Shown piece after piece: positions 35,720 to 48,809 of a stretch of 64,000 bases of DNA. The position numbers and the translations under genes were made by a program. The stretch lies in NCBI GenBank assembly GCA_030765065.1, contig CM060990.1:283119341-283183340 (forward strand). The letters are read 5' to 3'. The notes beneath the pieces were generated by a model. The model was given only the letters and a program-made list of their open reading frames with translations, was not told the origin of the DNA and searched no databases. Within the stretch, counting starts at the first letter, position 1. Each line of letters opens with the position of its first letter. This DNA comes from Deroplatys truncata. Taxonomy: Eukaryota > Arthropoda > Insecta > Mantodea > Mantidae.

Positions 35720-36040
35720 CCACCTTCGTTTTTTGTGGTGATATTGTTCTTCATAGTTGATGAAATTCCAAAATTCCTGATTCTATCAATAGTTGAACTA
35801 TTGATCATTAGCCGAATCTGCTCAAATATGACTGCAATAGCATTATTGGTAAGCTTAGCAACAGTTGGAATTATTTTAAGGTTAGTAATAGAAGCATCTA
35901 CAATTAAAACTTCTGCCATGTAGAGTATACAAATAATCAGCTTTAGAAGATATTACAATATCATTAATTGCATCTTTATCCGATGTATTATATGGTAAGA
36001 ATACATGTTTTTTTCTCTTTACTGATCTTGTCATTAAAGC
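35720..36040 (-). pseudogene. Polinton major capsid protein fragment
   Basis: Two overlapping broken frames match the N-terminal part of the major capsid protein at 59735. One reads KHVFLPYNTSDKDAIND (the intact gene has EHIFLPYNTSALDVND) and then YLYTLHGRS. The other reads VAKLTNNAIAVIFEQIRL and STIDRIRNFGI (the intact gene has SKLTNNAITFMFDEIRL and STIDRTRNPGI). A frameshift near 35890 and loss of the rest make it a relic. Divergence is too high for it to come from the nearby full-length element, so it marks an older, separate Polinton. Confidence 0.75.
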
Positions 36041-36239
36041 ACCTGTAGTGGTTGAAAATAAGCTGCTCTTAAATTCAAGAAAAACAAAGGTTATGTGATA
36101 CGTATCTTTCAGAATCTTTGTGTGTCGCACTGTTCGCCCGTTATAGACATTTCTTTGTGTTAACCGTGACTCGTGACCTCATGATAGGGCAGTGGGTCGC
36201 AGTATATATATGGAATACCAATGACCACATTGCTTCATA

Positions 36240-37830
36240 ATGTTTTAATAGATATTTTCAAGACAATACACGCACTTAGAGTCTCCGTAAACGGGAGATC
36301 CAAGGATAGAAGTGTCTGCTTGTTCAACTCCCAGCGTTCTTGGTGGATAATGACCTAGATTTTCCCGCGTATCCAAGTTGCAGTATGTAAACTTAGGTAC
36401 CAAATATTATCGAAGTCAGTGTATCCGTAAGCTTCTTATCATCCTGATGGAATTCCAGGGCCAAAAAGCTTTCTAGTGGAGACATGTGTACCCCACAAAG
36501 ATGACACCGATTATTCCATACACCTGGTCCCAAATAGAGCGCACGACGGTGCACTCTACTAGCCTATGAATCAAGCTTTCCACCGCAACATACCTATTGC
36601 AGAGATTAGATGTAGCTCGGCCATACCCTATACAATTTTTCTGCTACTAGAACAACCTCATTGACAGGAGAGTATATTGCAGCTTTCCATTCAGTGGCGA
36701 TTTTCAGATTCGTAACCTTATTTCAATTGGTGCTCCATTGTCGTAGCGAATAGTCCCGTTGTACCCGAGGGAGAACATTGATGCTAGTCAAGAGATACTT
36801 GAGAAATTAAAGAGGCTGTTTAAAGTGCAGCCTTTGACTATCCGTTGTGGGCAGACTCACAAAGGTCTTCTTTTAAGGTGTGCCATACATTTTGCATCCA
36901 CTGCTATCAGCCCACAACAACGTTTATTAACTGGAAGTCGTATTTGACCCCAGACAATTCGATATGCAGCTGTGAGCCACAGAAAACAACCAAATAAGAC
37001 ATTCAAACCTCTGAGGAAATTGCTTGGTAATTGGCAACACTTGGGCACTATACTAAATCCTACTGAGTGTATAGGTATGCACATACCCTACACGTTGAAA
37101 ACAGTTGAGTGGCCGAGCCTGCTGCTGTACTCATATAACCATTAACTTTGTCGGATTTTCATTGCAATAGAGTGCCATAGTCTCCCGAAAGCAGTGCGTA
37201 AACGTAACGCCCAAGATCTTTATGTGGCTTACAAACCCCATATCTAGGAGGTTAAATGTCTCTCACCAATGACCAAACTGTGAAACCTCCGACTTGGTAA
37301 AATTTGACTTTGCTCCAGAAACAGCGCTATTTGCTCGAATATAGTGATGTAAGGTTCCATATCACCAAAGTTTGTCACATCATTTGCGTAGGGCGGAATC
37401 GCTGACCATGTAGTTCCACACTACCCAGGGAGGATTGCAGTTGCCTCGAGGCAAATAGACTCATAGACAATGGGGAACCCGTTGGAATGATCTCTTTATT
37501 TGGATGATCGGAGACAAATGGCCACTGCATCTTTCGCAAGTCGCTGCAGCATAGAGGTTTTGTAATAAACAACAAACATTTCTGGGATCCCCAAATACTG
37601 CATAAGCGATCAAAGGTAAGAATTACTAGCATTGTCGAAAGCCCTTTTAACGTCAAGGTTAACCAAAGCCTCTGGAAGCTTCTTGGTTTCAACATGAAAA
37701 ACCTCTCAATAAGCCAAAATCCTGTATGATGATCCAGCCACTCAATACTGCAGTCTGAGCGTTGCACGATGGTTCAGAACAGAAATATAGCGCGAAAGAA
37801 ATAGAAAAAATAATGCGTAATCTGTTTTGT
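36240..37830 (-). pseudogene. Non-LTR retrotransposon reverse transcriptase relic
   Basis: Minus-strand frames carry RT blocks with several shifts: LVNLDVKRAFDNAS near 37650, LGIPEMFVVYYKT near 37580, GSPLSMSLFA near 37470, and PYANDVTNF near 37385, where the catalytic box should read ADD. Further downstream (lower coordinates) HRLVECTVVRSIW near 36540 resembles the Cys/His region after the RT domain. Heavily mutated; no 5' end or endonuclease identified. Confidence 0.65.
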
Positions 37831-39714
37831 ACATTACCGTTACTTGGACATGAACTGCAACTTAGCTGAGACTGAGCTCGTGGTGTTATCCTGTAGCTGT
37901 GGACCTCCCGATAACGAATAAACAACACTTCAAGGTATAACAAAGCAGATTACATTATCTCAACCGAGGTGTAATAACAAGCTGAAACCTGCTCAAACTG
38001 CAAGTCAGCAGTATACCCTCCTTCATTCATCTTATCACGCGCTGCAGATGTGTTGACGTTAAAGGTTTCCGTGGCAATTAACTGTGGAAGATTTTTACGG
38101 ATATGGTTCTTCAAAGTTTGCGTTGAGTGATTTTTATATTTTGCTTTTGTTTCTTGCATAATTAGAATATGAAACCGTCAGCAAAGTTTACATCGCTTTT
38201 AACTTTAATATTTACATTTTAGTGCTGAGTGTATAAAATGCGCAAGTATTTTCAGCAGTCTGAATTACGATTTTTAGAATAAAATGTATATATGCTACGT
38301 TACATAAAAATTAGGTGCCTTCTTTGCGCTTAAATATTATGCATTCGTTGCACAGGTTCAAAGAAATTAAATTGAGTTTTATTTATGGACGCTCTTTAAC
38401 TGCTAAGGTTCTTAGCGTCCCATCCTATAATGGGCGTGAAAGACCGGTAACTTTACTCAGAGGCCTCTTTATCAGGTTTGAGTTTCTTTTACGTGCCGTA
38501 AATCTATGACACGGGACCACCGGCTTTACTTCTCTTCCGATGGAGCATAGGTACAGTGCAGTCAGTATGGTGTATAGATATACACCGTGAATGGTTCAAT
38601 GTGAAGATTTTAGGTAGGAAGGTACGTATTTAATCGTCAGTCAGATTCATTGACATCAAAAACAGGCATTAGTAATACCTTGGCAAAAGAGGAGGTGGTA
38701 AATTTCGTTAAAAATCTAGAACTTCTACGTGAAGGTGTAAAAGAATGGACGATCACCTTCAAAAGCAAAATAATATATAGTTAGGAAACAAATTCGCTGT
38801 TACTACAAATTAACCTAAAGTCAGCCCTAGCATTTCAAGAGAATATGGTCGACCCCATTAATAGTTTTCAGAATGTAGCAATAGAGGAAAGCAAATTAAA
38901 GTAAAGACACTACTGCAGGAGAGAGGTTTAGAAGAATTAGTATTTGCTGCACGAGTTGAAATGAGAAACACTGTAAAACGATCCGCTGTTCCTGTACTTC
39001 ACGATATTACCGAGAATTCAACACACAGGGTTTTCAAATATAGAAATGCTTATACAGGGTATGTACTAATAGACTACACCGAAATATTTTCAGCGAATGT
39101 GGAGTTGTCGTAAGCAATTAATTTTAGATAGGAGACATATGGTCTGTCTGTTCAAATGTTGAAGTTACTGCTATAAGTAGTGTCATAACACCACTGGCTA
39201 ATGATGATACAATTCGAGAGCACAACACATGAAAACGAAGAGACGTTTCGGAGTGTATCTTCCGGCGGATTTATTATGGCATTATCTTCTGAATAAAGGT
39301 TATTAATTGCTTTCTACTTCGAATCTAGTTCACCACATTTGTGTTTTAGTAGAACATATTAATGCAGTTTCAGCCTAATTTTTAAATGCACGTTTTAATT
39401 TATGAATTTTAATTTAAACTAATCAGTACAATTAATTACAACCCTTGTCAACAAAAGTTTGAAACATTCTTAATACAATCACACGTTGTACTTCAAAATC
39501 GGAAGTAATTTAAAGGGCTAAGGAAAGAATAAAACATAAAACCATCAAAGTCTTTTACGTTAGTTTTATAGGAAGTACCCGAAATGGCGACCAGCATTTT
39601 CAAGGCAAAGTTGACAGTGGCGTAGGAACGATTGTCATACTCTAACCAATATATCTGGAGTGTGTCGAATAACGGCACATGCTGCTATTATTCGGGGAAT
39701 TGAGTCCCTGAGGT
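37831..39714. other. Noncoding or unassigned repeat DNA
   Basis: A minus-strand frame at 37950-38159 is basic and polar and not recognised. Around 38640-39110 short plus-strand open stretches suggest another decayed element, but no family could be named. Confidence 0.35.
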
Positions 39715-40280
39715 GATAGGCGTTTCACGAGGTAACCTCAGAAAAAGAAATCAATTTGATTGAGGTCCGGAGAACGTGGTGGCCAAGTTATTGTTGGACT
39801 CCCCCTTCCGATCCACTGTACAGGAAAAGCTTGGTTCAAATGTTCTCACACAGGAAGGAATAAATGGGGCGCAGCTCCATAATGTTGTGGGCACATTCGA
39901 CAACGAAAATGTAGAGGTATGTATATCTCTAAAAACATGCACAATGTTGTGCAACGAATAAAGATAAACGTGCCCATTTAACCGTGGGGAAAGCATATAT
40001 GGACCGATGACATGTTCTGAAATAATTCCGACCCAAATATTGGTCAAAAACGTGAATCTTCTCCACAACAGCATGTGGATTGATATAGCATGGCTGTTTC
40101 CTAAGTTGGAAACTAGACCAACCCTGGTAAACCAGACCTCATCAGTAAATAATACCGACGAAAAGAATTCAGGTTGCTGGAGCAAAGCCCAGTTTCAAAG
40201 TTGCACAATCCCTTATAAAAGAACCTGGGGCCACGTTCGAAAGAATAAGTCGCGTAAGTGTTGCTTGTTCATCCCTGGGT
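39715..40280 (-). pseudogene. Mariner-like transposase relic
   Basis: Minus-strand frames give SSVLFTDEVWFT, then VGIISEHVIGPYM.SPRLNG, then after frameshifts WIGRG and PPRSPDLNQIDFFF, the same blocks and order as the element at 1851-3487. The PDLN acid is kept here, but stops and shifts disable the gene. No terminal repeats found. Confidence 0.75.
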
Positions 40281-41689
40281 AGTGGAGAGCGGATCTACAG
40301 GCTTGTGAGGATTCAGGACGCTTATCCAAAATGCAGCAGGCCACTTATCAGTTTTTGGCTTCCACGTTCTATATAGCTATTTTAACGCCATTACCCTATA
40401 TGATAGTTGCCTGCACTATTAGAGACTTAATTTAAGAAGCGATGCTATTGTATAAATAACAATTTACTTGTTTTTATATTCTGAATGGGCATCAAGGCAG
40501 AAAAAACTGTACACTTTTAGCAAAGTGCATTTCTGCAATTTAAATATGTGAGACGGTACGTTCTCTAATTTAGTTAAGGATAATAATTGCTGCTAGGATG
40601 CAGTTATTAGCAATCGTTACAACTACATTGTGTGTAAGTACATATAAACCTAAATTAAATAATGGTCAAATTGAATTTTCTCTCTTGGCAAACAGATGTT
40701 ATCTACAAAACTTATGATAGTGATGGCGGTAGGAATGGAAGTAGTTTAAGAGCACACTACTCCAGCTTTAATAGCAACCTAATGGGTTAATAACAACATT
40801 TTTTGCTTTATAAGCTTACATCAGGGGAAATAATATGAAGTACAAGACAGACGTAAATTCAATGCTCTGCTTGTATTTGGTTATAATTATCTATTCAATT
40901 GCAAATTAATATTTGGCTCATGCCTGTCAAATGAGAGGGCTTCAGTTAAATAAACAATTCTATCGTATAATTTTCGGATGTTGTAAAACACTGAAGATCT
41001 GAAACAAGTTATTCATTTAGGTAGAACCCAGAAATAAAAAGGGAACAGTTGTGGGTCTAAAATACCCATAAATTTGTAACCTCCAAACTTCAGTTTCCGA
41101 AGCTGGAACTTTGCCAAAGAGCTACTGTGGTGTTGAGCTATGAGATTTCACATTAATACATTCGACGCTCGGGAGACTTGTTTTAGGCTATGACAGATGT
41201 TTCAAATTCATAAGGCGCGCCAGAAACATACAACCATCTTCTTTCTAGTACGAAATCAATCCATCTTTAAGGAGGGCCGGTTATTCATAAACGGAATATT
41301 CCAAATTTTCCCCTACTTTACTTCTTGTGCGGTGAGGGTTAAGAAGCAATGTCACCAAATTACTCCTTATAGACTTGTTTGCAGTAAAATTAAAGAAATA
41401 ACATACACTACTCCTTCGTTCAACCAGAAATTATTTATGCTTGCCTTAATTCTTCCTTACTCTTTGAAGAATATGAAATAAATATTATTAAAGGTCATAA
41501 ACTGTGCTCCTCCAGCCGAAAACTGAACCCAGAACCCAAATTTCATAAGCCAACACTCTAACCGTTACTACAAAGTAGTAACCAGACTAAATATTGTAAA
41601 TGCCTTATGGTTTGTTTTAAACAGGTGGGGTGAAATTGGAGGACCTTGATATGTAACATTGTGATCACTTTGAATTGGCCTACGAGCTA
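40281..41689. other. Noncoding, nothing recognised
   Basis: AT-rich; the open frame at 41197-41481 has no family features. Confidence 0.45.
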
Positions 41690-42540
41690 GCAATCACCAA
41701 ATGCGGAGTAGGGAATGTGGAGCGGTATACACGGAGATCATTGGAAGCCCACACTCTAACAAAACACCTTACACCATGCCATACACAAGTGGGGTAACCA
41801 GGGGCCGCATTGTAGGAATGTGGGAATGTGGCCGTCCAGTGGCCCAAATAAGCCAAGCAGTTGGGCATGTAGAACAGACTGTGGTTATGGTTGAAAAGAT
41901 TTCGGGAGGAAGATGAAGACAAAGCAAAAGCAAGGAAGGCCAAAGAAGACGACGGCAGAGGACGACGGAACTATTTTTTAGGTCCGCAATGAGAATCCCT
42001 TCGCTCCAGTGACAAGAATAACAAGTCTAAATCTGCCAGTGGGTGCTGAGATGGTGCTGCTGCTGGTATCTGATATAGCAGACTTATAAAAATGGATGCC
42101 CTTAAGCAACATCAGGGAGAAGCTAGCGTGGCCGTCTGCCTCCAGCATCTGCCAGCAAGTCAAGACTTCTGGGAGATGAAAATATTGTAACAAATGATGA
42201 CTTCAAATTGCTGCTGAACAAATTTTTTTCGTCGCTTAGACACTCAGTGTATTCCAACTTCTCGCTGCACTTAGCTATCGACTGTTCACTACTATTTCTC
42301 TGATTAAAATCAACAATGGCTGCCCCAGAAAACCCTCGTATATAGCACCACAACATAGCGGGATGGTTCTCGATGGGGCGTGTAGCGATACGCCACGTTT
42401 GGTAGGGTTTGTGGTGAATGGTTTATAGGTGAGGGAATTAATTTCTGGAAAGGTAGTGTTTTCTCGGCTGTCAGGGTAGAGAATTAATGCTTCGTGAGGC
42501 ACAAGGCTCGTATCTCAGGGTGGTGTGAATAGGAGATGAA
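41690..42540 (+). pseudogene. Tc1-like transposase relic
   Basis: The N-terminal helix-turn-helix is legible: VTRGRIVGMWECGRPVAQIS followed by QAVGHVEQTVV. Downstream, in shifted frames, are RNENPFAPVT.I-like and SLNLPVGA stretches, then QDFWE and VYSNF-like pieces in the order of a Tc1-type transposase. Many stops and shifts. Ends not found. Confidence 0.6.
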
Positions 42541-44876
42541 TAGAATGCTTAGATTCTCCTTCACTTTGCACCCTTATGTGATAATCCACACAAAAATGTT
42601 TAACACATTTTACTCTTTCGATTTCCCGTCACACAAGATTTTTAGTCCCGATACCATCTGCAATTTAAATTCGGTGGTGTAAACTTCCCCTCACCTAATG
42701 CCATTTATATATGTCTATTACATCGGCAATTACTTATTACTTTGAAAACTTATCACGTATTTCAGTTTGTGTACTTATACGTCGAGCGACATAGTTTCAC
42801 CTTATAACAGAGCAATACAAAGTGAAGATATTTCACATATCCAAATCTGCACTCCTCTCATGGATAATTTTCTAGCCTACTACCCATTATTTTAATCCAG
42901 CCTCTTTTCTGTGCACGTAATTTTCGTATCTTTTCATTTGCTATTCCAATAAAATTTTCTCTGATTCTATTGGACAAAATAAATTAGAAAGTCAGTATTT
43001 CTCGCGTCTAGCATTATTTCAGTACTTCTGCTTGATTTAATTATCTGTGCGTATGAATGACTGGTTTTTCCATAATTTTTCCCTCTCGCTAGACAGGCTT
43101 TCCCCTGCACATACAATTCTATTGTGCCTAAGCGTTCTTCAATGACCTGCAAGCCGGTTGCTGCTGGTAACTGGCTAGAAATGCACGATTTTATCTCATT
43201 TCTCTCCTCTCAGAAATACATCACTTCGCATATTTTACGATTTAGTCAGCCTTATTTATGTTAAATACCCTTATTTATTGTGTTTTGTTCGCTTTCTGAG
43301 CTTCTATCCTTATATCTACCTTCCCTTTTCTACCCTTACTGTTATTTAGTATGTTATATTATCTGTTTTCCTTAAAATTTCTTCATACAATTCTTCTTAT
43401 TCCCTTTAATGTTTTGTTAATCTGGCTAATCCTTCTATTATTATTATTATTATTATTATTATTGTTATTGTTGTTGTTTTTGTTGTTACTATTAGCATCT
43501 TTCATTGGTTCCCGGGGATTTTACAGCCTCAAATGCCCTTCAAGTGGGGCATTTATTTTTCGTCAGGGGAAAATTTATGTCTCGGCTGAAAACACACTGA
43601 AACTATTTGCTCTCCATAATTTAAATCTCACACTTATGTATATTTCGCAATTTCTTTACCTTCTCCTCGTCTTGTGTCCCGGGACTTTGGTCCAAAGGCC
43701 ATACGAGCTGTTTAGAAACACAAATAAGTCTATAGAAACAATAAAAATTTGTGCATGGAATATGTCTGGAAAAGAGAAGCTTACAGCATATATAGAAACT
43801 TGTAAAAATACATTGTTATGCCTTGCGGCTTATCATTCGTTTTAATATACACACATACATTGAAAACATCAGTAGATATATGTGGCAATCTATGTACATG
43901 TTGAATAGTTGTTTGACCATACACATTATGGTTAACGTCATGCATTGTTTATCGCTACATGAGCGAAACTTTTGATGGTTTGCATTAGAATTTACAGTAT
44001 GGCTAACGTTTGAATTTGTTTACGCTGCTTGAGCCACTTCGTATCTTGTACTGGTGATGTTTTTGCTTGTGGTTACCATTACACACCATATCAAATGTAC
44101 ACGGGCTTTGCACTTTGTCGTCACACACTTTGGCTGTTTGCGGCGGCTTAGAGCAGTACCTCCCGATGTGTTTGTCTGGATGAGAATCTTTTGGGACCCC
44201 TCTGTCTGTCTGGCCCTACAAAGTATACAGATGTCCCTATGTAATTGAAGACCTACAATACATTATCTTCCTATAACGAAATAATGAGGTACTGTGGTAG
44301 CACAGGGTTCACACTTAAAGCTACACAAACAATGGTTACACTTTAATCATAGCAAATGTAAAGACATACAGTAAAGCTAGTACAGTTGAGTTATTCATCC
44401 ACTAACAAAGGGCAAGGAGAAAAATCTATATAAAGGGTAATGACTTAAAGCATCATGACATTTGAATGTCTTTCTTTTTGTTAGTACCGCAGCTTTCTTA
44501 GTAGTTGTCTTTGGAGTTTTTGCTTGAATTACTGTGGTAAATCTTTGAGCCTATCCGATGGTGTTTTGTACATATAAATTTCTACGCCAACATTTTAAGA
44601 TACTATACAAGTTCAGTATTTTTAAGAGGATAAAAATGATTATGCATGAATATATGTGGCCTGCTTTCCGCTAAGTGAAAATCTTTAGGAATTTCATATC
44701 CTTCTGAGGTTTCTAACTCAAATGAGCTGTATTGTACTTTCTTATTCATTCATTAAGATGCACAAAAACATACAGCATTCAAGATTATTTCTAAAACATA
44801 GGTATGCACAGTTAAGATAGGTGCAGTGAGTTTTTATGTCCGGAGCTTTGCTACGGCATTATGGGTTGTGAACGTG
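42541..44876. other. Noncoding DNA with a TTA/TTG microsatellite
   Basis: TTA repeats grading into TTG at about 43434-43490; the Leu-rich open frame across it is an artefact. Otherwise nothing recognised. The part nearest 44877 could hold the 3' end and LTR of the Gypsy relic. Confidence 0.45.
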
Positions 44877-46182
44877 TCATGTGGTATGTATCCGGTACCA
44901 TCCGAGTAATGCGAAACTGTACCCGCCAATAATTTTTATTGTGCGTGGATTTCGGAGCTCAAAGGAATGGTCGCTCAACTGCTTGATTACCTTCACAGGA
45001 TCGTGCCACTTCAAATGTAATGTGTTTCTTTCTTCATAGGGATGGTTTTTGAGCCCTGTATGAAACCATATCTCCCTCTTTCGGGTTTCACACCTTATTG
45101 TGGCTTCTTTTGTGTCGGTTCTTTGTTCCGTGCGATTTTTGATGCGCTCGTCCGCTTCTTTAAGTTTCTCTGCTTCCATGACCTCGGTGCTCCGCATGTC
45201 CGCTGTCATTCCCGCTATGACGTCACTTGGGTGCTGTCCTGTTTGCTGTAGCAGGTGTGGGAAACCTTGCTGGGACTTGGTAGTTCATTAATGGTTGTTT
45301 CCATCACTGGAATATGGCGCATCCATGAAGGCTGACTTTTATCATCCCTCGTGTATCGCTCACAGCGATTGGATGGTGGATGGTAAGCTTTCGAGTTGTA
45401 GAGTTTTATATATTCTGCCCTAATGCTGTCAGCGAAGTGTTTACCACTATAGACGAAAGCGTTATTAACTAGTAAGGCGTCCATCATTCCATAATGGTGC
45501 ATGTAGTTCCGCAGTATTCTCCTTGCGCACGCCGCACTGGTTACTCTTCGCATTCAGTATAGCTTTAAAAATTTTGTGAAGACATACACTAAAACTAAGT
45601 ATAATGCATATTTCATGCACCAGACGGTAAGAACTATGCGCATCTTCCGCAACCACAAATAACAGCTTGTTTCTGATAATATTTTGGTGTGGTATGTCAT
45701 ATTTTGCGTTTAACAGCTGGCATTTTTGGCAGATCTCGCATTTGCTTAAGCGTTGGCTTACTTTTTTATGAAATTTTGGGATGTAAAAGTGTTGCTGTAT
45801 TGCCATACATGTTCCTTTAGATCCCACATGTATAGCGGTCACGTGGAAGGTATCTATTATCATGTTCTCCAATGCGCTCGGCGCGAATGTCCGCCATGTT
45901 GGTTGTTGTGACCAGTTTATACAGGATGCCTTTGTGCACCCCTGTCGGCTCGGTGAAGTTGGGTGTTATTTCCTTCGCCTTCCTAATTAAAGCTGCTATC
46001 TTCGGGTCCTGTTGTTGTAGTGTCTGTATATCCCGAACCTCTTTAGGAGGTTTGCTACCTAGGTTCACCTCAATTCTGAGAATTGTGATCTCCCCACATG
46101 TATTTCCTATGCATTCCAAAATTCTTTCCTGTTGCTAAGCCTGGATAGTATATCTGCCAAAATTTTGCTGTTTCCTGGAATA
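44877..46182 (-). pseudogene. Ty3/Gypsy integrase region, 3' part of an interrupted element
   Basis: Minus-strand frames in order: a segment after RNase H (NSKILADILSRL and PPKEVRDIQTLQQQDPKI), the zinc-binding HHCC region (HVGSKGTCMAIQQHFYIPK, then LSKCEICQKCQ), the catalytic-core end (ARRILRNYMHHYGMMDALLV, NNAFVYSGKHF, YNSKAYHPPSN) and a C-terminal tail (LKWHDPVKVIKQLSDHSFEL). Frameshifts separate them. The sequence stops at the Polinton target duplication and its upstream part resumes at 63835, so this element was cut by the Polinton. Confidence 0.8.
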
Positions 46183-46188
46183 TGTTAG
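46183..46188. repeat. Left target site duplication TATGTT
   Basis: Identical to 63829-63834, directly outside the Polinton ends. Confidence 0.93.
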
Positions 46189-46914
46189 TAGAAATAAAAG
46201 GCGGATTCTGAGCCACAGAGAGATGCCGCCCACTGATTTACATGTGTTTTAACACATGTAAACACATGTAAACACGTGTAACCCTCTAATGACTGCCGCT
46301 AATGTCACGTCTAATGGATATGAGTGGTAATACATATGTAAACATATGTAACCCGCTAATGACCGCCCGAGATGTCGACAGGTGATAAGATATAATCGAT
46401 ATCGTTTGTTCTGTGTTGCAGCCTCCCCCGGTTCCCTTTGAGGTGTGCGGTAGGGAATTGTTTTCTCGAGGCCTGCCGCCCCTCGGCAAAATAATTAGGT
46501 AATGTTCGTCAAACATTTTTTTATGACTACTAATGCCTGCACATTGCATCCTCCAGCAATTAAGTTTTTTTTGATTAATTAATTGTATATGAATTGACTC
46601 GAGCGCTAGTGTTAGCGTGTGTATAAGTAGCGCGCTCACGGAACAGTCCGCCATGTTATGAAATAAACCCTACAACCTACTTCACGGTAATGTCCATTAG
46701 CTGACAATGTTAGACGCTTTCACCACATTAATAGACTTTTAAGAATGCATCCCGGATCTGTTTACATACATTAGCGAACAACAGCCGGACATGTAATGAA
46801 AAACCCGCAACCTACTTCTGCCTGATGGTAACTGTAACATCCATTAGCTGACAACGTTAAATGCTTTCACCACATTAGCGAACAATGTCAGTAATTGTTT
46901 TCCTAAGTGCTCTG
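46189..46914 (+). repeat. Left TIR, 726 bp
   Basis: Inverse of 63058-63828. Subterminal palindromic motifs: TTTACATGTGTT and AACACATGTAAA facing each other (46237-46262), then ACACATGTAA, ACACGTGTAACC and ACATATGTAA copies, and CTAATGACYGCC twice. The inner part holds two imperfect ~160-bp direct repeats with CATTAGCTGACAA and GCTTTCACCACATTA. It lacks about 45 bp present in the right TIR. Confidence 0.92.
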
Positions 46915-46950
46915 CACAACTCTCACCACTTCAGCTTTTAGCGGAGGAAA

Positions 46951-46960
46951 TGATATAAAA
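46951..46960 (+). promoter_or_regulatory. TATA box for the left exon cassette and polymerase
   Basis: TGATATAAAAGCAGC just inside the TIR, about 105 bp before the ATG at 47061. Position fits the promoter of the rightward transcript. Confidence 0.5.
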
Positions 46961-47060
46961 GCAGCAGCTTCTCCAATGATTTTCACAGTATCCTAAGAAC
47001 ACAGCGATCTAAGCACTCTGCAAACTTTATTCTTTCAACGTGGTAATTACATCGAACATC

Positions 47061-48767
47061 ATGTCTGGTAAGTTGTATCAACAATTCATTTTCATTAAAA
47101 AAGTTAACTTATTACTTAGTACATTTAACTTATATTTGCGTTCTTGTTTTTAATGACGGACCTTTATTTGTAAATAGCTGAGTATTCTAAAACTTAATAG
47201 CTAGACAGTTGAATTTTTCTGAAATGTGAACAGTTTAGTTAAGTATTCATTTTAGACAAGCTTATTCTACATTTAATAGCTAACTGTGCGAATTCTCAAA
47301 AAATGTGAACAATTTAGTTAAGTATTCATCTTGTTGAGTAATTATTATTCCGTATAGTTAAATATGTGCTTTCACCAAGTGAATTATATTCCTTTCTAGA
47401 CAAAATACAATTACTTGAATACCCTACGAATCGAATAAAAAATGTTCTGTATAAATATTCTACCGAGGGTAACCGGTGGTAATCGATCCGAGGACTTCAT
47501 GTTTGCATGCTTTGATCGAACAGTCATCAGTTAATGTTTCATTCCTCTTGTGCATTTTATTTAGTAAAAACTTCCAGTCTGTTTCCATCACGTTAAAAAG
47601 AGATATTTTCCATGAATGTGTCGAATAATACAAGTGCTTTATTTTGTCATAGAAATTTCTCAGGTGTTTAAAAATACATCGACATTTTCCCTGTATAACC
47701 TATTCGCAATAAAGTAAATTAACTTAATAATATAACTTTTCTTAAAAAATAAGTAAATAAATAAATAAAAATCTAACGCGTAAATTAATTACGTTTTCAG
47801 CATCCAGTTCTGCTAACGTAGCTGAGGCGTACATCCAGCTCCAGCAGGATACCCGCCACCGGCTGCAGGATCGTTCCTCAAATACAGACATGATTCAGGC
47901 ACCCGAACACCCGAATGGTAAGCATTCTTCAGAGTTTAAAAACTTTCGAGGGTAACCGGTGGTAATCGATCCTGGGACTTCATGTTTGCATGCAATGATC
48001 GAACATTCATCAGTTAATGAGTTTAGTTAAGTATTCATTAGGCAAGCTTATTCTACATTTAATAGCTAACTGCGTGAATTCTCAAAATGTGAACAATTTA
48101 GTTAACTATTCATCTTGTTGAGTAATTATTATTCCAGATATTTAAATACAGGATTTCACAGAGTGAATTATATTCTTTCTGGACAAAATACAATTACTTG
48201 AATACCCTACGATTCGAATAAAAAATGTTCTGTATAAATATTCTTCCGAGGGTAACCGGTGGTAATCGAGCCCAAGACTTCATGTTTGCATGCTTAGATT
48301 GAACATTCATCAGTTAATGTTTCATTCCTCTTGTGCATTTTATTTAGTAAAAACTTCCAGTCTGTTTCCATCACGTTAAAAAGAGATATTTTCCATGAGT
48401 GTATCGAATAATACAAGTGCTTTATTTTGTCATAGAAATTTCTCAGGTGTTTAAAAATACATCGACATTTTCCCCTGTATAAGCTATTTGCAATAAAGTA
48501 AATTAACTAAATAATATAATTTTTCTTAAAAAATAAGTAAATAAATAAATAAATAAAAATCTAAAGCGTAAATTAATTACGTTTTCAGCATTCAGTTCTG
48601 CTAACGTAGCTGAGGCGTACATCCAGCAGGATACCCGCCGCAGACTGCAGGATCGTTCCTCAAATGCAGACATGATTCAGGCACCCGAACACCCGAATGG
48701 TAAGCATTCTTCAGAGTTTTAAAAAAAAATTAATGTAACAATTCATATAAACTTCTTGTTCATATTC

Positions 48768-48809
<42 letters not shown>

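Noticed and set aside
43351-43845. 164-codon frame with a poly-Leu run
   Set aside because: The Leu run is a TTA/TTG microsatellite and the rest has no family features.
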